Shown: piece by piece, positions 1 to 8,193 of the stretch
Layout of the letters: the number at the start of each line of letters is the position of its first letter
How positions within the stretch are numbered: position 1 is the stretch's first letter
Assembly (NCBI GenBank): GCA_049613795.1
Contig: JBMZCX010000043.1
Span: 1 to 25,344 of the forward strand
DNA: 25,344 nt
Direction of reading: 5' to 3'
DNA from: Thalassotalea_B sp049613795
GTDB lineage: Bacteria > Pseudomonadota > Gammaproteobacteria > Enterobacterales > Alteromonadaceae
Translations under genes and position numbers: made by a program
Notes under the pieces: generated by a model
What the model saw: the letters and a program-made list of their open reading frames with translations, nothing else
Told to the model about the DNA's origin: nothing
Databases searched by the model: none

Positions 1-69
1 GTGCGTTTAGGTGGAACTATTTTAGATACACGGTTCATCGACATGATGAATTTATCTGGTAGCGGCTGA
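1..69 (+). CDS. Possible 3' end of a gene cut by the left edge (unrecognised)
   Basis: Frame 1 is open from the first base to a TGA at 67-69, giving 22 residues that end in DMMNLSGSG. The neighbouring RDD gene runs in the opposite direction, so a convergent plus-strand gene ending here would fit. I do not recognise the family from so short a tail, and an open frame of this length can occur by chance. No clear terminator follows; an AT-rich inverted repeat lies at 185-232. Confidence 0.35.
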   Translation: MRLGGTILDTRFIDMMNLSGSG

Positions 70-184
70 GCCATTTGAAAACCTTTTATTTTGAAGAGAA
101 TATACAATTGTGGATATTTTAGGTGAAAGGGGCAGGGCAAGCAAATGTGTTTAGCTGAGTTTTAGGTAGATGGGTAATGGTTGT

Positions 185-232
185 CTATTTAATTGTCTAA
201 TATTTTTAGTCAATATTTAGCCAATTAAATAG
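185..232. repeat. AT-rich inverted repeat between gene ends
   Basis: An 11-bp arm, CTATTTAATTG at 185-195, is perfectly complementary to CAATTAAATAG at 222-232. A smaller AATATT/AATATT pairing sits inside. It lies between the possible plus-strand gene end and the 3' end of the minus-strand RDD gene. It could act as a weak transcript end for either side, but there is no T-run next to it and the stem is almost all A-T, so the role is uncertain. Confidence 0.35.
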
Positions 233-251
233 AGGTTTTAAAACTTCAGTT

Positions 252-722
252 TTAATGTTTATTAACATAAATAACAACTGTGCCCGCTATTTTGTCATGC
301 CACCCTTGCTTTTTTTTATCTATGGCTACCCAAATAAAACCTAAACCTAATGGGATTAAAGAAATATAGTACCCAAGGTATCTGATAATTGCTTGATTAG
401 CCGTAGGCTTTCCTCCTGTTTTTTCATCAACAACAACGGCTGATAAGGCCATTTTACCGGGTGTAGCAGCTTTATAAATCCAAAATAAAATAGTCGCTGC
501 TATAGGAAGGAAATAACTGAGGATAATATCAAAAACACCCTGGCTGCCTTCTTCGGAAGAGAAATATTGGCCACCATAAATTAACCATAATAGCGGAAAT
601 GTTACCAACATTAGTAAAATTGAATCGATGATACTTGCGCCAAAGCGTGGCCAAAAGCCAACATATTCTAACGGCTCATTAAGGTTTTCTCTTTCATTGC
701 TAGTCATTTCACGGCTATCCAT
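252..722 (-). CDS. RDD family membrane protein
   Basis: Small integral membrane protein of the RDD family (named for conserved Arg-Asp-Asp residues); members are inner-membrane proteins of mostly unknown role. Visible features: a charged hydrophilic N-terminus, then the family opening YVGFWPRFGASIIDS, a hydrophobic segment (LLMLVTFPLLWLIYGG), a second one (IILSYFLPIAATILFWIY), the conserved TPGKMALSAVVVDEKTG loop, and a last segment before the tail WHDKIAGTVVIYV. The open frame begins at 734, but the Met at 722 has a GGAG Shine-Dalgarno six bases upstream (729-732), so I prefer 722; the 734 start adds four residues. It is transcribed divergently from selO across a short gap. Family assignment is firm, function unknown. 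Confidence 0.85.
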   Translation of the reverse strand: MDSREMTSNERENLNEPLEYVGFWPRFGASIIDSILLMLVTFPLLWLIYGGQYFSSEEGSQGVFDIILSYFLPIAATILFWIYKAATPGKMALSAVVVDEKTGGKPTANQAIIRYLGYYISLIPLGLGFIWVAIDKKKQGWHDKIAGTVVIYVNKH

Positions 723-822
723 TTTATGCTCCATATTTTTACCACGTTATTTTAGTAACGCGAAAGAGGTAAAGTAAACTAAAGTCTGAATTTTTAACTG
801 TCCTTAACGTAAATAGAGTAAT

Positions 823-2445
823 ATGGCGGCACTACCATGCGAATTTAGGCTTGCTGTGACTACTTTATCTTTACCCTTCGATAACCAATTTACCCAACAT
901 TTTTTAGCTGATGATATTACCGATAATTACCCTCGACAGGTTAATCAAGCGTATTCATGGGCTAGCCCTAAACTTACAGCAGCGCCAACGCTGATTGCCT
1001 TAACTTCAGAGCTCGCCCAGACGCTTGGCTTTATTCACGACGACGCTAATGTTAGTCGTGATCGTCAAAATGAGTTAGCCGCAATTTTATCGGGTAATAA
1101 ACTAGTAGACGGCATGCAGCCTTATGCAATGAATTACGGCGGGCATCAATTTGGTCAATGGGCAGGGCAGCTAGGCGACGGGCGAGCAATTAACCTAGGA
1201 CAAGTTACTACCGCCACGGCAGGTTTATTAACGTTACAATTAAAAGGTGCTGGGCCAACGCCTTATTCAAGAACTGCTGACGGTTTAGCCGTTTTACGTT
1301 CGTCAGTACGTGAGTTTTTATGCTCAGAGGCAATGTATCATTTAGGTGTGCCTACCACTCGTGCATTAAGTTTGTGTTTAACTGGCGATAACGTTGTTAG
1401 AGACATGTTTTATAACGGCAATGCAAAGGCTGAACCCGGTGCAGTTGTTTGTCGGGTATCGGCAAGTTTTTTACGATTTGGTTGTTTTCAACTACCTGCA
1501 TCACGTGGAAATACTGAGCTATTAAAGCAGCTAGTTGATTATTCAATTACGCAAAATTTTTCTCATTTGGGCGAACCTTGTAAAGCAACTTATCTTAAAT
1601 GGTTTCAAGAAGTGAGCGAAAGCACTTGTCAGCTAATTGTTCACTGGATGCGTGTTGGCTTTGTTCACGGGGTAATGAATACTGATAATTTGTCTATCCT
1701 TGGCGAAACTATAGATTACGGCCCTTATGGCTGGATAGATAATTTTGATTTAAATTGGACGCCTAACACTACTGACGCCCAAGGCAAACGTTATTGTTTT
1801 GGCGCGCAAGCTGAAATAGGGCAATGGAATTTATTTCAGCTGGCCAATGCTATTTACCCGTTAATTGAAGACGCAGAGCCGTTACAAGAAATTCTTAATG
1901 ATTATGCTGCGTTATACCAGCAAAGCTGGGGTGAAATGATGGCCAGTAAGTTAGGGCTTGAGCGTTATAACAAGGCTGATGATGACGCGTTATTTATTGA
2001 GCTTGAAAACATAATGACCACACTAGCAATGGATATGACACTTTTTTATCGAAAATTAGCTAGTGCAACACCTGTGAACAGTATTGATGCAATAAACTAT
2101 TTTAAGCACTGTTTTTACTCAGTAGAAAAGTTAAGTGCAGCTGATGAAGTAGAGTTTACACAATGGCTAACGCGTTATTTTGAGCGTGTTGCCTTAAATA
2201 GTTATGACCACAGTGCACGTGCTATTAAAATGAATAGCGTTAACCCTAAGTATGTACTAAGAAATTATTTAGCACAGCAGGCTATCGAACTCGCTGAAAA
2301 TGGCGATTATAGCTTGCTAAAAACACTTCAAAGTGTGTTTAAAAAACCTTACGACGAACAGCCTGAGTTTGAACAATATGCCGCTAAAAGGCCTGAATGG
2401 GCTAAAAATAAAGCGGGATGTTCTATGTTGTCGTGTAGCTCTTAA
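823..2445 (+). CDS. selO: Protein adenylyltransferase SelO (YdiU/UPF0061 family)
   Basis: Pseudokinase-fold enzyme that transfers AMP from ATP to Ser/Thr/Tyr hydroxyls of target proteins; characterised bacterial homologues act in redox and stress control. Family signatures are plain: NYGGHQFGQWAGQLGDGRA near residue 105, LQLKGAGPTPYSR, SSVREFLCSEAMYHLGVPTTRAL, and the metal/catalytic stretch HGVMNTDNLSILG followed by IDYGPYGWIDNFD. The tail ends in LSCSS; the Cys before the final two serines matches the site that is selenocysteine in animal SelO and Cys in most bacteria. The length (540 aa) is slightly above the E. coli protein. The start is unsettled: ATG 823 has only a weak AGAG upstream, while GTG 856 has AGG six bases before it and removes 11 residues that look unlike the family. 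It ends 3 bp from the convergent CBS gene. Confidence 0.95.
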   Translation: MAALPCEFRLAVTTLSLPFDNQFTQHFLADDITDNYPRQVNQAYSWASPKLTAAPTLIALTSELAQTLGFIHDDANVSRDRQNELAAILSGNKLVDGMQPYAMNYGGHQFGQWAGQLGDGRAINLGQVTTATAGLLTLQLKGAGPTPYSRTADGLAVLRSSVREFLCSEAMYHLGVPTTRALSLCLTGDNVVRDMFYNGNAKAEPGAVVCRVSASFLRFGCFQLPASRGNTELLKQLVDYSITQNFSHLGEPCKATYLKWFQEVSESTCQLIVHWMRVGFVHGVMNTDNLSILGETIDYGPYGWIDNFDLNWTPNTTDAQGKRYCFGAQAEIGQWNLFQLANAIYPLIEDAEPLQEILNDYAALYQQSWGEMMASKLGLERYNKADDDALFIELENIMTTLAMDMTLFYRKLASATPVNSIDAINYFKHCFYSVEKLSAADEVEFTQWLTRYFERVALNSYDHSARAIKMNSVNPKYVLRNYLAQQAIELAENGDYSLLKTLQSVFKKPYDEQPEFEQYAAKRPEWAKNKAGCSMLSCSS

Positions 2446-2448
2446 CCT

Positions 2449-2874
2449 TTAACCTTGTTGTTTTTTTAAATGCTGTAATGCCACTATTTTAATAATGTCG
2501 CGCCATGAAATAATGCCCAAAGGTTGAAACTGTTCATTAACCACGGGCAAACATGAAATATGATGTTGATGAAAAAGTAAGACGGCTTCATTAAGTGAGC
2601 AATTAGGATGCGTAGTCACTAAATCTCTATTCATAATTAAATGCACCTTTTTATTAAGCAAAGTGCTGTCGCGTGCAGATTCTTTGCTGGTGCCAATGTA
2701 AGGGCTTAAATGTTTATATAAGTCTCTATCAGTAATAACACCAGCAAGTTCTTGCTCATTAAGTATTAATATATGATGAACTTTATGTTGGTCGAATAAT
2801 TGTTTTGCTTTGTAAAGGTCGTCATCTATATTCAGTGTGATTAACGATGTCGACATTATTTGACTAATGCTCAT
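2449..2874 (-). CDS. Tandem CBS-domain protein
   Basis: A 141-residue stand-alone pair of CBS domains. The first runs from ISQIMSTSLITLNIDDDLYKA to ELAGVITDRDLYKHL; the second from HLIMNRDLVTTHPNCSLNEA to FQPLGIISWRDIIK. Each shows the usual end pattern (GVITDRD, GIISWRD). CBS pairs bind adenosyl ligands such as AMP or ATP and act as regulatory modules; no partner enzyme is fused here. It is co-directional with the DUF6868 gene, whose stop lies 5 bp upstream, and the GGGG at that gene's end can serve as ribosome-binding site. The two genes are therefore probably one unit. The specific target cannot be read from sequence. Confidence 0.88.
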   Translation of the reverse strand: MSISQIMSTSLITLNIDDDLYKAKQLFDQHKVHHILILNEQELAGVITDRDLYKHLSPYIGTSKESARDSTLLNKKVHLIMNRDLVTTHPNCSLNEAVLLFHQHHISCLPVVNEQFQPLGIISWRDIIKIVALQHLKKQQG

Positions 2875-2879
2875 TTATA

Positions 2880-3125
2880 CTACCCCATTAATTTTAATGA
2901 AATATATGGCGTTAAATTAAAAAGTAATATGCCTATTTTATAATTGCCCAAAAATTTAAAATACATATTGGGTAACTCTGCCGCCTCAATACCGACAATT
3001 TTACTGTGAAGGTTAATGGTAAAGCTTTTAAAAACGATAATAAAAAATGCTGAAAATAAATAAAGACTCAAATTTAAAATAGCACACCATCCGAAAAAAG
3101 TAGTCAGTTCATTTACACCTATCAT
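2880..3125 (-). CDS. Small DUF6868-like membrane protein
   Basis: An 81-residue protein with two hydrophobic segments (about residues 9-32 and 62-79) and a short hydrophilic middle. The pattern TTFFGWCAILNLSLY near the start, and the closing YKIGILLFNLTPYISLKL, match my recollection of the DUF6868 family of small bacterial membrane proteins. The start at 3125 is supported by a GGAG Shine-Dalgarno at 3135-3138 (minus strand). It leads a two-gene unit with the CBS protein and is divergent from pstC, with the Pho box in between. Its function is unknown; a membrane-sensing partner for the CBS protein is only a guess. Confidence 0.75.
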   Translation of the reverse strand: MIGVNELTTFFGWCAILNLSLYLFSAFFIIVFKSFTINLHSKIVGIEAAELPNMYFKFLGNYKIGILLFNLTPYISLKLMG

Positions 3126-3304
3126 AAATTATTTCTCCGTAATATTTGTTTTTAAATCATTCTCTGTTCAGGGCTTTAATTCGCTTTATACATGCGTGAA
3201 ACCAGTAAAACTTCCGTTTCTGTAATTTGTTAAATTATTGATGATTACCCACATATTATCTTCTTTTAGCTGTATTTACTTGTTAAAAAACGTGCGTAAT
3301 AAAA

Positions 3305-3322
3305 CTGTCATATAACTGTCTT
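3305..3322 (+). promoter_or_regulatory. Pho box (PhoB operator) upstream of pstC
   Basis: CTGTCATATAACTGTCTT is two CTGTCAT-type heptamers with 11-bp spacing, close to the enterobacterial consensus CTGTCATAWAWCTGTCAY. It lies 44 bp before the pstC start codon. A TAAAAT at 3341-3346 is a possible -10, although the gap is longer than the usual ten or so bases. Known biology: phospho-PhoB binds such boxes in place of a -35 element under phosphate limitation. The site supports phosphate-starvation control of pstCAB-phoU; whether it also affects the divergent DUF6868/CBS unit is open. Confidence 0.88.
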
Positions 3323-3354
3323 ATAATTATGGCAATTGATTAAAATAGCTATTT

Positions 3355-3358
3355 AGGA
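3355..3358 (+). promoter_or_regulatory. Ribosome-binding site fixing the GTG start of pstC
   Basis: AGGA lies seven bases before GTG 3366. No in-frame ATG near by has a comparable site, and the GTG directly precedes the cationic N-terminus and first membrane segment expected for PstC. Confidence 0.7.
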
Positions 3359-3365
3359 TAATTAA

Positions 3366-5609
3366 GTGACAATTGCATTGAAGTCGGCCGGCCCTCGGCA
3401 GCTGAAAAATGTACTAGCAAAATGGCTGATAACGCTTGGCGGCGTTAGTGTGCTATTTACCTTAGTGCTTATTTTTATGTACTTATTGTATGTGATAAAA
3501 CCTATTTTTGAAGCTGCAAAAATAGAACAAAAACAACAGTTTGATATTACCGCTAGCAGTAATGTTTCATCAATTGGTATTGATGAATTGAAAGAACTTG
3601 CTTATGTGATCACCGATAATGGGCAAATAAACTATTACCCATTAGTTGAAAACAATGAACAAACAATTGGTAAGCAAGTTTATAGTCAAAACTTATTGTT
3701 GGCTGATAATCGATTAAAGCAAATTGTTGATATTAGTATTGAAGAAAAGCTATTGCTTAACGGTACTGGTCAAGCGCAATTGGTGTCACCTAAGTTTATT
3801 GCACAGTTTTCAGAAAGTGGTCGTCAAATTTTACCGAATATTACTTACCCGTTAGGTGAAGACTTAATAGATGTTGACCAAAACGGGCAAGCGTTATCGT
3901 TAGTATCGTTTGCGATGAATGAAGAACGCGCTATTTTTGTTGCCTACACGGCAGATAAACGCTTAATAAAAACCACGTTAATCGCCGAAGACGACTTTAC
4001 TTACGACGCAAGCTACGAAGCGGTTTATCAAGAAATTTCTACGAGTGTTAATCAGTTTGATGATGTCTTAGTAACGCCTGACTTATCCATGGTGTTTGCG
4101 CGCTCTGCTGATCAAGTGTTTATCTATGACTTATCGAACGACGACGAGGTTGAATTAAAAGCGACTATTATTCCTCAGTTATCGCAAAATACGACTAAAC
4201 CGTCACATATTACCTCAATGGCTTTATTGTCGGGCAGTAGCTCAGTGTTATTGGGCGATAGCAGCGGCCAAGTAAGCCAATGGTTTGAAGTAATGGGTGA
4301 AAGCGGCCGAGAATTCAAACAAATTAGAACCTTTAACGCAGCTGAAAACTCAGCGATCACGGCTATTTATACTGAACAATACCGTAAAAGTTTCTACACC
4401 ATTACCACATCGGGTGAACTTGGCGTGTTCTATACCACAAGTGAAGCAGAATTATGGCGCGGTCAATTAAACACTACAGCGCCAGATCACTTTTCTATAT
4501 CGCCAAGAGCTGATGCGTTATTGTCATTAAACGGTAATAGTTTTTCACTTTTTTCTGTTGAAAACGAACATCCAGAGGTTACTTGGCAAGCATTATGGGA
4601 AGAAGTTTGGTATGAAGGGTATCCAGAGCCTGATTATATTTGGCAGTCTACTTCGGGGTCTGACGATTTCGAAGCTAAGTTTTCTTTAGTACCTATCTCG
4701 TTTGGCACCATGAAAGCAGCAATGTACGCAATGTTATTTGCTGTGCCGATTGCGTTAACAGCGGCTATATACACCGCTTACTTTATGACCCCAGCAATGC
4801 GTCGAAAAGTTAAACCAACCATTGAAATAATGGAAGCTTTACCAACGGTTATTCTTGGCTTTTTAGCGGGGCTTTGGTTAGCTCCATTAATTGAAAAGTA
4901 CTTACCTGCGGTTGCTTTATTGCTATTGTTTTTACCTTTGTCGGTATTTTTAACGGCTTTTGCTTGGTTTAAATTACCTAAAGAAATAAAAGTAAAGTTG
5001 CCTGAAACCTTAGCGCCTATTTTACTAATTCCTGCAATGATACTTGCGGCATATGCTGCGTTTAGTTTATCGCCAGTATTAGAACTTCACTTATTTGGTG
5101 GCGATGTTAGACAATTTATTACTAATGACTTAAATATCGACTTCGACCAACGTAATGCCTTAGTGGTTGGCATTGCGATGGGATTTGCTGTTATTCCTAC
5201 CATTTTTTCAATGGCAGAAGACGCTATTTTTAGTGTGCCTAAACACTTAACCAGTGGTTCATTAGCGCTAGGTGCTACACAGTGGCAAACCTTACTTAAA
5301 GTGGTGCTATTAACGGCAAGTCCAGGCATATTTTCTGCGGTAATGATGGGCTTAGGTCGAGCGGTTGGTGAAACCATGATCGTACTTATGGCGACAGGTA
5401 ACACACCAATATTAGATTGGAGCTTATTTCAAGGTATGCGTACTTTGGCGGCTAATATTGCGGTTGAAATGCCAGAGTCTGAGGTTGGCAGTTCGCACTA
5501 CCGTATTCTCTTCTTAGCTGCGTTTGTTTTATTTGTATTTACTTTCATATTTAACACGGCGGCTGAATTTATTCGTCAGCGTTTACGTGAAAAATATAGC
5601 TCGTTATAA
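3366..5609 (+). CDS. pstC: Phosphate ABC transporter permease PstC, long form
   Basis: Inner-membrane permease of the high-affinity PstSCAB phosphate importer. At 747 residues it is more than twice the E. coli PstC (about 319). A first membrane segment lies at about 17-44. Then comes an extracytoplasmic region to about 440, with propeller-like repeats of the type SVLLGDSSGQVSQWF and SMVFARSADQVFIYDL. The canonical permease domain follows from about 450. The ABC-coupling EAA loop is at about 620-650 (TSGSLALGATQWQTLLKVVL, then GLGRAVGETM). The gene sits 16 bp before pstA and behind a Pho box. Large PstC proteins of this type are, as I recall, usual in marine gammaproteobacteria; the role of the inserted domain is not established by anything visible here. 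Confidence 0.93.
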   Translation: MTIALKSAGPRQLKNVLAKWLITLGGVSVLFTLVLIFMYLLYVIKPIFEAAKIEQKQQFDITASSNVSSIGIDELKELAYVITDNGQINYYPLVENNEQTIGKQVYSQNLLLADNRLKQIVDISIEEKLLLNGTGQAQLVSPKFIAQFSESGRQILPNITYPLGEDLIDVDQNGQALSLVSFAMNEERAIFVAYTADKRLIKTTLIAEDDFTYDASYEAVYQEISTSVNQFDDVLVTPDLSMVFARSADQVFIYDLSNDDEVELKATIIPQLSQNTTKPSHITSMALLSGSSSVLLGDSSGQVSQWFEVMGESGREFKQIRTFNAAENSAITAIYTEQYRKSFYTITTSGELGVFYTTSEAELWRGQLNTTAPDHFSISPRADALLSLNGNSFSLFSVENEHPEVTWQALWEEVWYEGYPEPDYIWQSTSGSDDFEAKFSLVPISFGTMKAAMYAMLFAVPIALTAAIYTAYFMTPAMRRKVKPTIEIMEALPTVILGFLAGLWLAPLIEKYLPAVALLLLFLPLSVFLTAFAWFKLPKEIKVKLPETLAPILLIPAMILAAYAAFSLSPVLELHLFGGDVRQFITNDLNIDFDQRNALVVGIAMGFAVIPTIFSMAEDAIFSVPKHLTSGSLALGATQWQTLLKVVLLTASPGIFSAVMMGLGRAVGETMIVLMATGNTPILDWSLFQGMRTLAANIAVEMPESEVGSSHYRILFLAAFVLFVFTFIFNTAAEFIRQRLREKYSSL

Positions 5610-5625
5610 GTTGAGGAACTGAACA

Positions 5626-7263
5626 ATGAATAAGTGGTTTAAATCGGGTTCCCCATGGATTTGGTTATCAGCGGGTGGCGTGAGTATTAGTTTAATTTCG
5701 GTACTCGGATTATTATGGTTAATTGCGTCAAGAGGGCTTTCATACTTTTGGCCAGCAGACATTTATCAATTTGACATGCTTAATGAAAAAGGTAAAAGCA
5801 TGACCGTTATTGGTGAAATTTATGACCGTGAAGAAATACCTGCTAAGCAATTAGCGCATTTAAATATTAAGTTAGATCCTGCGCAAGAGAACATTGAGCG
5901 TTACTTAGTAAAAACGGGTAACCGAGAGCTAGTAAGTTTAGATTTTCGTTGGATTTTAGTGCCGCAAATTACTAAAACCTCAACACCTGAAAACTTAGTG
6001 GTAATTGAACGTAGAACCAATGGTAATTTTTACGGTGTGATTGAACAATTAGTGTTAGACGGCGAACCAGTGTCATTAGACAGAATGCCTGAAATGCTTG
6101 AACGAGTTGACAATTTTCAGGTGGAAATTGAAGCACTCCAGAAAGTAGACATTGGTGCCATTAATTACCAAATTGAACGCTTACGTTTAAAAGAACGCAA
6201 ACATCGTTTACAAGATACGTTAACAAACGACGTTGCTAACGACATTAATGCGCAAGTTAACGCTTTACAAGACGAATACCAAGTACTTGAAGCGAAACTT
6301 ATGGCATTACGAGAAAAAGTGTCTCGTGACCAGCTTAATGTGAGAGCGATGGACGGCTCAGTGGTTGCAATTAACTTTGAGCACATTTTACATATTGGCT
6401 TTAATAACCAAATGAGTGTTTTTGACAAATTACAGTTGTTCTTTGTGCAAATCGCTGGCTTTATTGTTGATGATCCACGTGAAGCTAATACTGAAGGTGG
6501 CGTATTTCCTGCTATTTTTGGCACCGTATTAATGGTGTTATTAATGACGGTAATTGTGTCGCCATTAGGGGTTGTTGCGGCTATTTATTTGCATGAATAT
6601 GCGGGTAATAATGCGTTAACTAAACTACTTCGTATTGCGGTAATTAACTTAGCGGGTGTACCGTCAATTGTTTATGGTGTGTTTGGCTTAGGCTTTTTTG
6701 TTTATATGGTAGGTGGCAGTTTAGACCAATTATTCTACCCTGAAACACTACCAAGCCCGACCTTTGGTACGCCAGGAGTTATGTGGTCAGCGATAACGTT
6801 AGCCATTTTAACCTTACCTGTGGTTATTGTATCAACCGAAGAAGGCTTAGCGCGTATTCCATCAGCTATGCGCCATGGCAGTTTAGCGCTAGGTGCGACA
6901 AAAGCTGAAACCTTATGGCGAATTATTTTACCTATTGCGAGCCCTGCGATAATGACAGGTATTATTTTAGCCATTGCACGTGCTGCAGGCGAGGTTGCCC
7001 CACTAATGTTGGTTGGCGTTGTTAAAATGGCGCCGAATTTACCGCTTGATGGTAACTTTCCGTTCCTACATTTAGATCGTAAATTTATGCATTTAGGCTT
7101 TCATATTTATGATGTTGGCTTTCAAAGCCCTAATGTTGAGGCGGCAAGGCCATTGGTATACGCCACGGCATTATTACTGGTAACTATTATTGTCAGTTTA
7201 AATATGACCGCAGTTGCCATACGTAACCGTTTGAGAGAAAAATACCGTATGTTAGAGCATTAA
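5626..7263 (+). CDS. pstA: Phosphate ABC transporter permease PstA, long form
   Basis: Second channel subunit of the Pst importer, 545 residues against roughly 296 in E. coli. A membrane segment lies at about 13-36. A long extracytoplasmic region follows, whose part at about 165-235 is heptad-rich and highly charged (IERLRLKERKHRLQDTL, QDEYQVLEAKLMALREKV), probably a coiled coil. The permease domain begins near residue 290 (GGVFPAIFGTVLMVLL). The EAA loop is present (HGSLALGATKAETLWRIILP, then AIARAAGEVAPLMLVG). It starts 16 bp after pstC, with GAGGAACTG ahead of the ATG. Both permeases being enlarged on the same face suggests that the extra domains meet each other or the binding protein; this is inference. 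Confidence 0.93.
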   Translation: MNKWFKSGSPWIWLSAGGVSISLISVLGLLWLIASRGLSYFWPADIYQFDMLNEKGKSMTVIGEIYDREEIPAKQLAHLNIKLDPAQENIERYLVKTGNRELVSLDFRWILVPQITKTSTPENLVVIERRTNGNFYGVIEQLVLDGEPVSLDRMPEMLERVDNFQVEIEALQKVDIGAINYQIERLRLKERKHRLQDTLTNDVANDINAQVNALQDEYQVLEAKLMALREKVSRDQLNVRAMDGSVVAINFEHILHIGFNNQMSVFDKLQLFFVQIAGFIVDDPREANTEGGVFPAIFGTVLMVLLMTVIVSPLGVVAAIYLHEYAGNNALTKLLRIAVINLAGVPSIVYGVFGLGFFVYMVGGSLDQLFYPETLPSPTFGTPGVMWSAITLAILTLPVVIVSTEEGLARIPSAMRHGSLALGATKAETLWRIILPIASPAIMTGIILAIARAAGEVAPLMLVGVVKMAPNLPLDGNFPFLHLDRKFMHLGFHIYDVGFQSPNVEAARPLVYATALLLVTIIVSLNMTAVAIRNRLREKYRMLEH

Positions 7264-7341
7264 TTTTAGAAATATAGAGTAATAGTTTCTAAGTGTTTTA
7301 ACGAAAACGTTCAAAATTAAATAAGTGTAAGAGAGAAAAAT

Positions 7342-8166
7342 ATGATTTCTGTCAGCCCCAAAGCAATACTAGAACCGCAGATGAAATTAGATCTAAATAA
7401 CTTGTCACCAGAGCAAGTGGCATTAGAGATACAAAATTTAGATTTATATTATGGCGAAAAACAGGCCTTACAAAATATTTCTATGTCGATCCCAAAAGGG
7501 CAGGTTACTGCCTTTATCGGCCCTAGTGGTTGTGGTAAGTCAACACTGCTACGCTGTATAAACCGCATGAATGACTTAGTTGATAGCTGTAAAATTGAAG
7601 GGGCCATTAATTTACATGGTGAGAATATTTATGGAAAGCATGTTGATGTAGCAGCGCTGCGCCGTAAAGTAGGTATGGTATTTCAACGTCCTAACCCGTT
7701 TCCTAAAAGTATTTATGAAAATGTTATTTATGGTTTACGCATTATGGGTATTAATAACCGTAGGGCGCTTGATGAGGCGGTTGAAAAGTCGCTTCGCAGT
7801 GCGGCACTTTGGAACGAAGTAAAAGACCGTTTACATGAAAGTGCTTTAGGTTTGTCGGGCGGCCAACAACAGCGTTTAGTTATTGCCAGAGCCATTGCTA
7901 TTGAGCCTGAAGTACTATTACTTGATGAACCAACATCGGCACTTGACCCTATTTCAACGTTAACCATTGAAGAGTTAATAAACGATTTGAAAAAGCAGTT
8001 TACCGTAGTTATTGTTACGCATAACATGCAGCAAGCCGCACGTGTTTCAGATCAAACGGCATTTATGTATATGGGTGACTTAATTGAATATAGCGATACC
8101 AATACGCTATTTACAACACCTGCTAAAAAGAAAACTGAAGACTATATTACTGGCCGTTACGGCTAA
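7342..8166 (+). CDS. pstB: Phosphate ABC transporter ATPase PstB
   Basis: Cytoplasmic ATPase that powers phosphate import through PstC-PstA. Walker A GPSGCGKST is at residues 60-68, followed by the PstB-typical LLRCINRMNDL and QRPNPFPKSIYENVIYG. The ABC signature LSGGQQQR and Walker B VLLLDEPTSALDP come next, then the switch histidine in VIVTHNMQQAARVSD, and the end TEDYITGRYG is typical of PstB. Start 7342 is supported by GAGAG at 7331-7335; Met14 is a weaker alternative. The 78-bp gap from pstA holds two small A-T-rich inverted repeats (7266-7292 and 7300-7311) that could influence the relative amount of downstream message, although no stronger claim can be made. Confidence 0.97.
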   Translation: MISVSPKAILEPQMKLDLNNLSPEQVALEIQNLDLYYGEKQALQNISMSIPKGQVTAFIGPSGCGKSTLLRCINRMNDLVDSCKIEGAINLHGENIYGKHVDVAALRRKVGMVFQRPNPFPKSIYENVIYGLRIMGINNRRALDEAVEKSLRSAALWNEVKDRLHESALGLSGGQQQRLVIARAIAIEPEVLLLDEPTSALDPISTLTIEELINDLKKQFTVVIVTHNMQQAARVSDQTAFMYMGDLIEYSDTNTLFTTPAKKKTEDYITGRYG

Positions 8167-8193
8167 TCATTGACGATTAAATAGGAGAATTTA

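Noticed and set aside
797..812. CTGTCCTTAACG-like half Pho box before selO
   Set aside because: Only one heptamer is present; there is no second copy at 11-bp spacing.
7264..7341. Internal terminator between pstA and pstB
   Set aside because: The inverted repeats there are A-T-rich, short and not followed by a T-run, so they are noted only as possible message-stability elements.
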